The notes below the pieces were generated by a model. That model worked only from the letters and a program-made list of their open reading frames with translations, did no database searches and was not told the origin of the DNA. From Candidatus Methanophagales archaeon (GTDB lineage Archaea > Halobacteriota > Syntropharchaeia > Alkanophagales > Methanospirareceae), in the NCBI GenBank assembly GCA_030668065.1, contig DAOUUS010000011.1, positions 1 to 14,470 of the forward strand: 14,470 nt of DNA, in the 5' to 3' direction. Shown piece after piece: positions 12,867 to 14,470 of this stretch (within the stretch, counting starts at the first letter, position 1; each line of letters begins with the position of its first letter). The position numbers and the translations under genes are program-made.

Positions 12867-14042
12867 TTAACCCAAAAGAATCGCTTTTGCTCTTTCAACT
12901 CTTTTGATAACGTTTTTCTTACTAGCAGTCTCCGATTGAGAGGCATCAAAAAACTCTTGATCTTCTTTTAATATTTTTAACTTAGAATTATCTATTGGAG
13001 AAACCTCAGTGTTTTTATTTTTAAAAGCATCTTCACAAACTGAGGCGAATATTGCCTCAAACATGGATATATTAAATTTACCTTTTCGTGAACTAAATGC
13101 CTTGATATCGAGCCCTTCACATCTTTCTAAGAAAGCATCAAATAGTTTCTCAAGATATTCAATCTTTTCTTGCTCTATATTACTATTCTTCTTTGAAAAG
13201 TTATTTAGGAATCTCAGCATAGACGGTCTATAAGTTTTATATCCTTCAATTAACAATGCAAAAGCTCTTAAAAGAATCTCTATGTCTTTCAAATGTATAT
13301 CCTCCTCTGTACCAAGCAATTTCCTCCATCTTTCATCTTGATTTAATTTATACAGCAAATCATAAAATCTTGAAGCATACAAACTAGATCTAATCTCTTG
13401 CGGTTTTAGATTCATACCCCCAGAATTTAATCTATTAAATATTTCATAGATAGACGAGTCATCTCCAGGAGGAATATTTTGCTTTATGATGACATTTCTA
13501 ATAGTTCTTAACTCAAACATGGTTTTATAATCATCTCCTAAAGTTGAATAATTCAAACCGTTAAGAACATTTCTTTGGTTAGGTACATCTGAGGGAAGAT
13601 AAAGATTAAAATTATCAAAATACGTATTATTAAACAAGATATCATCAGGTATGCCCTTAATTTTGTCGAAGACTCTTCCGATAAATGCGCGTTTATCCCT
13701 TTTCGGGAATCTTTTCTTGATAAAATAGTATATTGTCATTAACCTCTGTTGCCCATCAATGACTAAAAATTTATTTCTTGATTTTTCAAACAGGAATATT
13801 TGAGGGACTGGTAAGCCAATAATAATGGATTCAACTAATTTTGAAGCTCTCTTTAAATCCCACACATAATTCCTTTGGAAATTTGGTATTTCCATTACTC
13901 CCGACTCAATAAAGTCGTATATTGTCTTTATGTTAAAATCATTTGGTGCTGCAGTCAAGTCGTATTCCGTAAATGAATAATCCCCGCTTGTTTCTTCAAC
14001 ATCCCCTTCATACCATTCTTGGTCTAATTTATTTTCCATCAT
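12867..14042 (-). CDS. DUF262 (ParB/Srx-fold) domain protein
   Basis: Start placed at ATG 14042 (391 residues): a GGGTAGATC-like ribosome site lies 6-10 bases upstream and a TATA-like box at 14074-14083. The frame is open to a TTG at 14105. DUF262 landmarks, numbered from 14042, are IPNFQRNYVW (52-61), VIDGQQRLMTIYYF (94-107) with the nucleotide-binding DGQQR, and FNRLNSGGMNLKPQEIR (202-218). This fold is the N-terminal half of GmrS/GmrD-type restriction proteins and of SspE, where it binds or hydrolyses NTP. No HNH (DUF1524) motif is visible in the C-terminal half, which is helical with basic ends, so the cutting role may lie with the HEPN partner encoded six bases downstream. AT-rich composition suggests acquisition. 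Confidence 0.88.
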   Translation of the reverse strand: MMENKLDQEWYEGDVEETSGDYSFTEYDLTAAPNDFNIKTIYDFIESGVMEIPNFQRNYVWDLKRASKLVESIIIGLPVPQIFLFEKSRNKFLVIDGQQRLMTIYYFIKKRFPKRDKRAFIGRVFDKIKGIPDDILFNNTYFDNFNLYLPSDVPNQRNVLNGLNYSTLGDDYKTMFELRTIRNVIIKQNIPPGDDSSIYEIFNRLNSGGMNLKPQEIRSSLYASRFYDLLYKLNQDERWRKLLGTEEDIHLKDIEILLRAFALLIEGYKTYRPSMLRFLNNFSKKNSNIEQEKIEYLEKLFDAFLERCEGLDIKAFSSRKGKFNISMFEAIFASVCEDAFKNKNTEVSPIDNSKLKILKEDQEFFDASQSETASKKNVIKRVERAKAILLG

Positions 14043-14073
14043 GTCTGATCTACCCTTATATGAAGATTTTGAT

Positions 14074-14083
14074 CTATAAATAA
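14074..14083 (-). promoter_or_regulatory. TATA-like box for the DUF262-HEPN operon
   Basis: On the minus strand TTATTTATAG is centred about 36 bases upstream of ATG 14042, which would put the transcript start near 14052, just ahead of the ribosome site. Inferred from spacing. Confidence 0.35.
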
Positions 14084-14105
14084 CTTTGGGTTTCAACAAT
14101 AACAA

Positions 14106-14470
14106 ACTAGCGTATTCATTTCGATATGTAACTTCTTTATCTTCATGATATACTTATCTAAAAGACGGTACGTATATATTTTTCGCTTAAACCTGCTATG
14201 CTCCAAAAGGGCGGGTGTGAGTAGTTAAAATGACCCCACTTTGAGGGAACCTTTTTTCACCGCTTCTTGTAGCGGTGTTAAGTGTGCAGTTTTGTAAAAT
14301 GGCGTTTACTATCTCGCCATAATTAGGGAAAGAATGATTACAAGAGCATAACTAACATCAACACGCACTCCAGATTCAAACGTGAGTTACGGAGCATCCA
14401 AAAAAGTAGAAAATGGCGCACAGATCGCTTATAGATTTTGTATCTCCTCACCCGTAGCCACCTTCACCCC
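14106..14470. other. Gene-free right end with a 7-bp hairpin
   Basis: No convincing gene is seen. CACCGCT (14258-14264) pairs with AGCGGTG (14271-14277) around a 6-base loop, with a T-run on its left side only. GTTAAAATGACCCC at 14225-14238 is reminiscent of insertion-sequence ends, but no second end or transposase is in view. A 13-codon minus-strand frame (ends NL, stop at 14429-14431) enters from the right edge and is too short to judge. Confidence 0.35.

Noticed and set aside
14225..14250. IS21-like element end
   Set aside because: The GTTAAAATGACCCC string is suggestive, but no inverted partner, target duplication or transposase is in the window.
14258..14277. Hairpin as a terminator
   Set aside because: The T-run lies before the stem on the plus strand, and the minus-strand copy is followed by A's, so neither direction gives a stem followed by a U-run.
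14429..14470. C-terminal end of a minus-strand gene entering from the right edge
   Set aside because: Only 13 codons are visible and none carries a recognisable motif.

Overview
The window looks archaeal, most likely from a methanogen-related or ANME-type euryarchaeon. The signs are an archaeal-type hisF, an LL-diaminopimelate aminotransferase (dapL) beside dapF, a 405-residue protein resembling the archaeal DUF2117 family, AT-rich TATA-like boxes about 25 bases before several starts, and short or absent leaders. The lineage is inferred from gene content only; no rRNA or tRNA gene was found.

Layout. 1-136 is the 3' end of hisH. 137-1770 is an accessory insert lying between hisH and hisF. It holds a RelA/SpoT-type nucleotidyltransferase gene (360-1154, interrupted by an in-frame TAA at 957-959), a start-stop overlapped partner gene of unknown function (1151-1588), and directly behind it an integron-type attC site (1599-1695). 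hisF follows (1780-2598), convergent with a hicBA toxin-antitoxin pair on the minus strand (2601-3027). Next on the minus strand come dapF and dapL (lysine/diaminopimelate synthesis) and guaA (GMP synthase), which carries an in-frame amber codon near its N-terminus. Divergent from guaA is an AmmeMemoRadiSam-type radical SAM gene (7164-8174), convergent with a left-handed beta-helix acyltransferase (8185-8919). That gene is divergent from the DUF2117-like gene (8993-10210), with a 16-bp perfect palindrome in the shared promoter region. A minus-strand PP-loop/NFACT-R-type tRNA thiolation-like gene (10260-11231) follows. About 1.1 kb of gene-poor, probably decayed sequence (11235-12335) leads to a minus-strand two-gene DUF262-HEPN pair (12336-14042), which resembles a defence or toxin module. 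The last 365 bases hold no confident gene.

How it fits together. The housekeeping genes (his, dap, gua, tRNA modification) are separated by three small conflict-type modules: the RelA/SpoT cassette, hicBA and DUF262-HEPN. The most interesting stretch is 325-1695. It has the architecture of a single integron gene cassette carrying a possible alarmone-synthetase toxin-antitoxin pair, sitting between two subunit genes of one histidine-pathway enzyme. A second observation is a family of four short hairpin repeats (near 3109, 5216, 5269 and 11270) sharing an AGCAC-like flank. Two conserved genes carry in-frame stops (TAA at 957, TAG at 6774), so sequence error, recent mutation and recoding all need to be separated.
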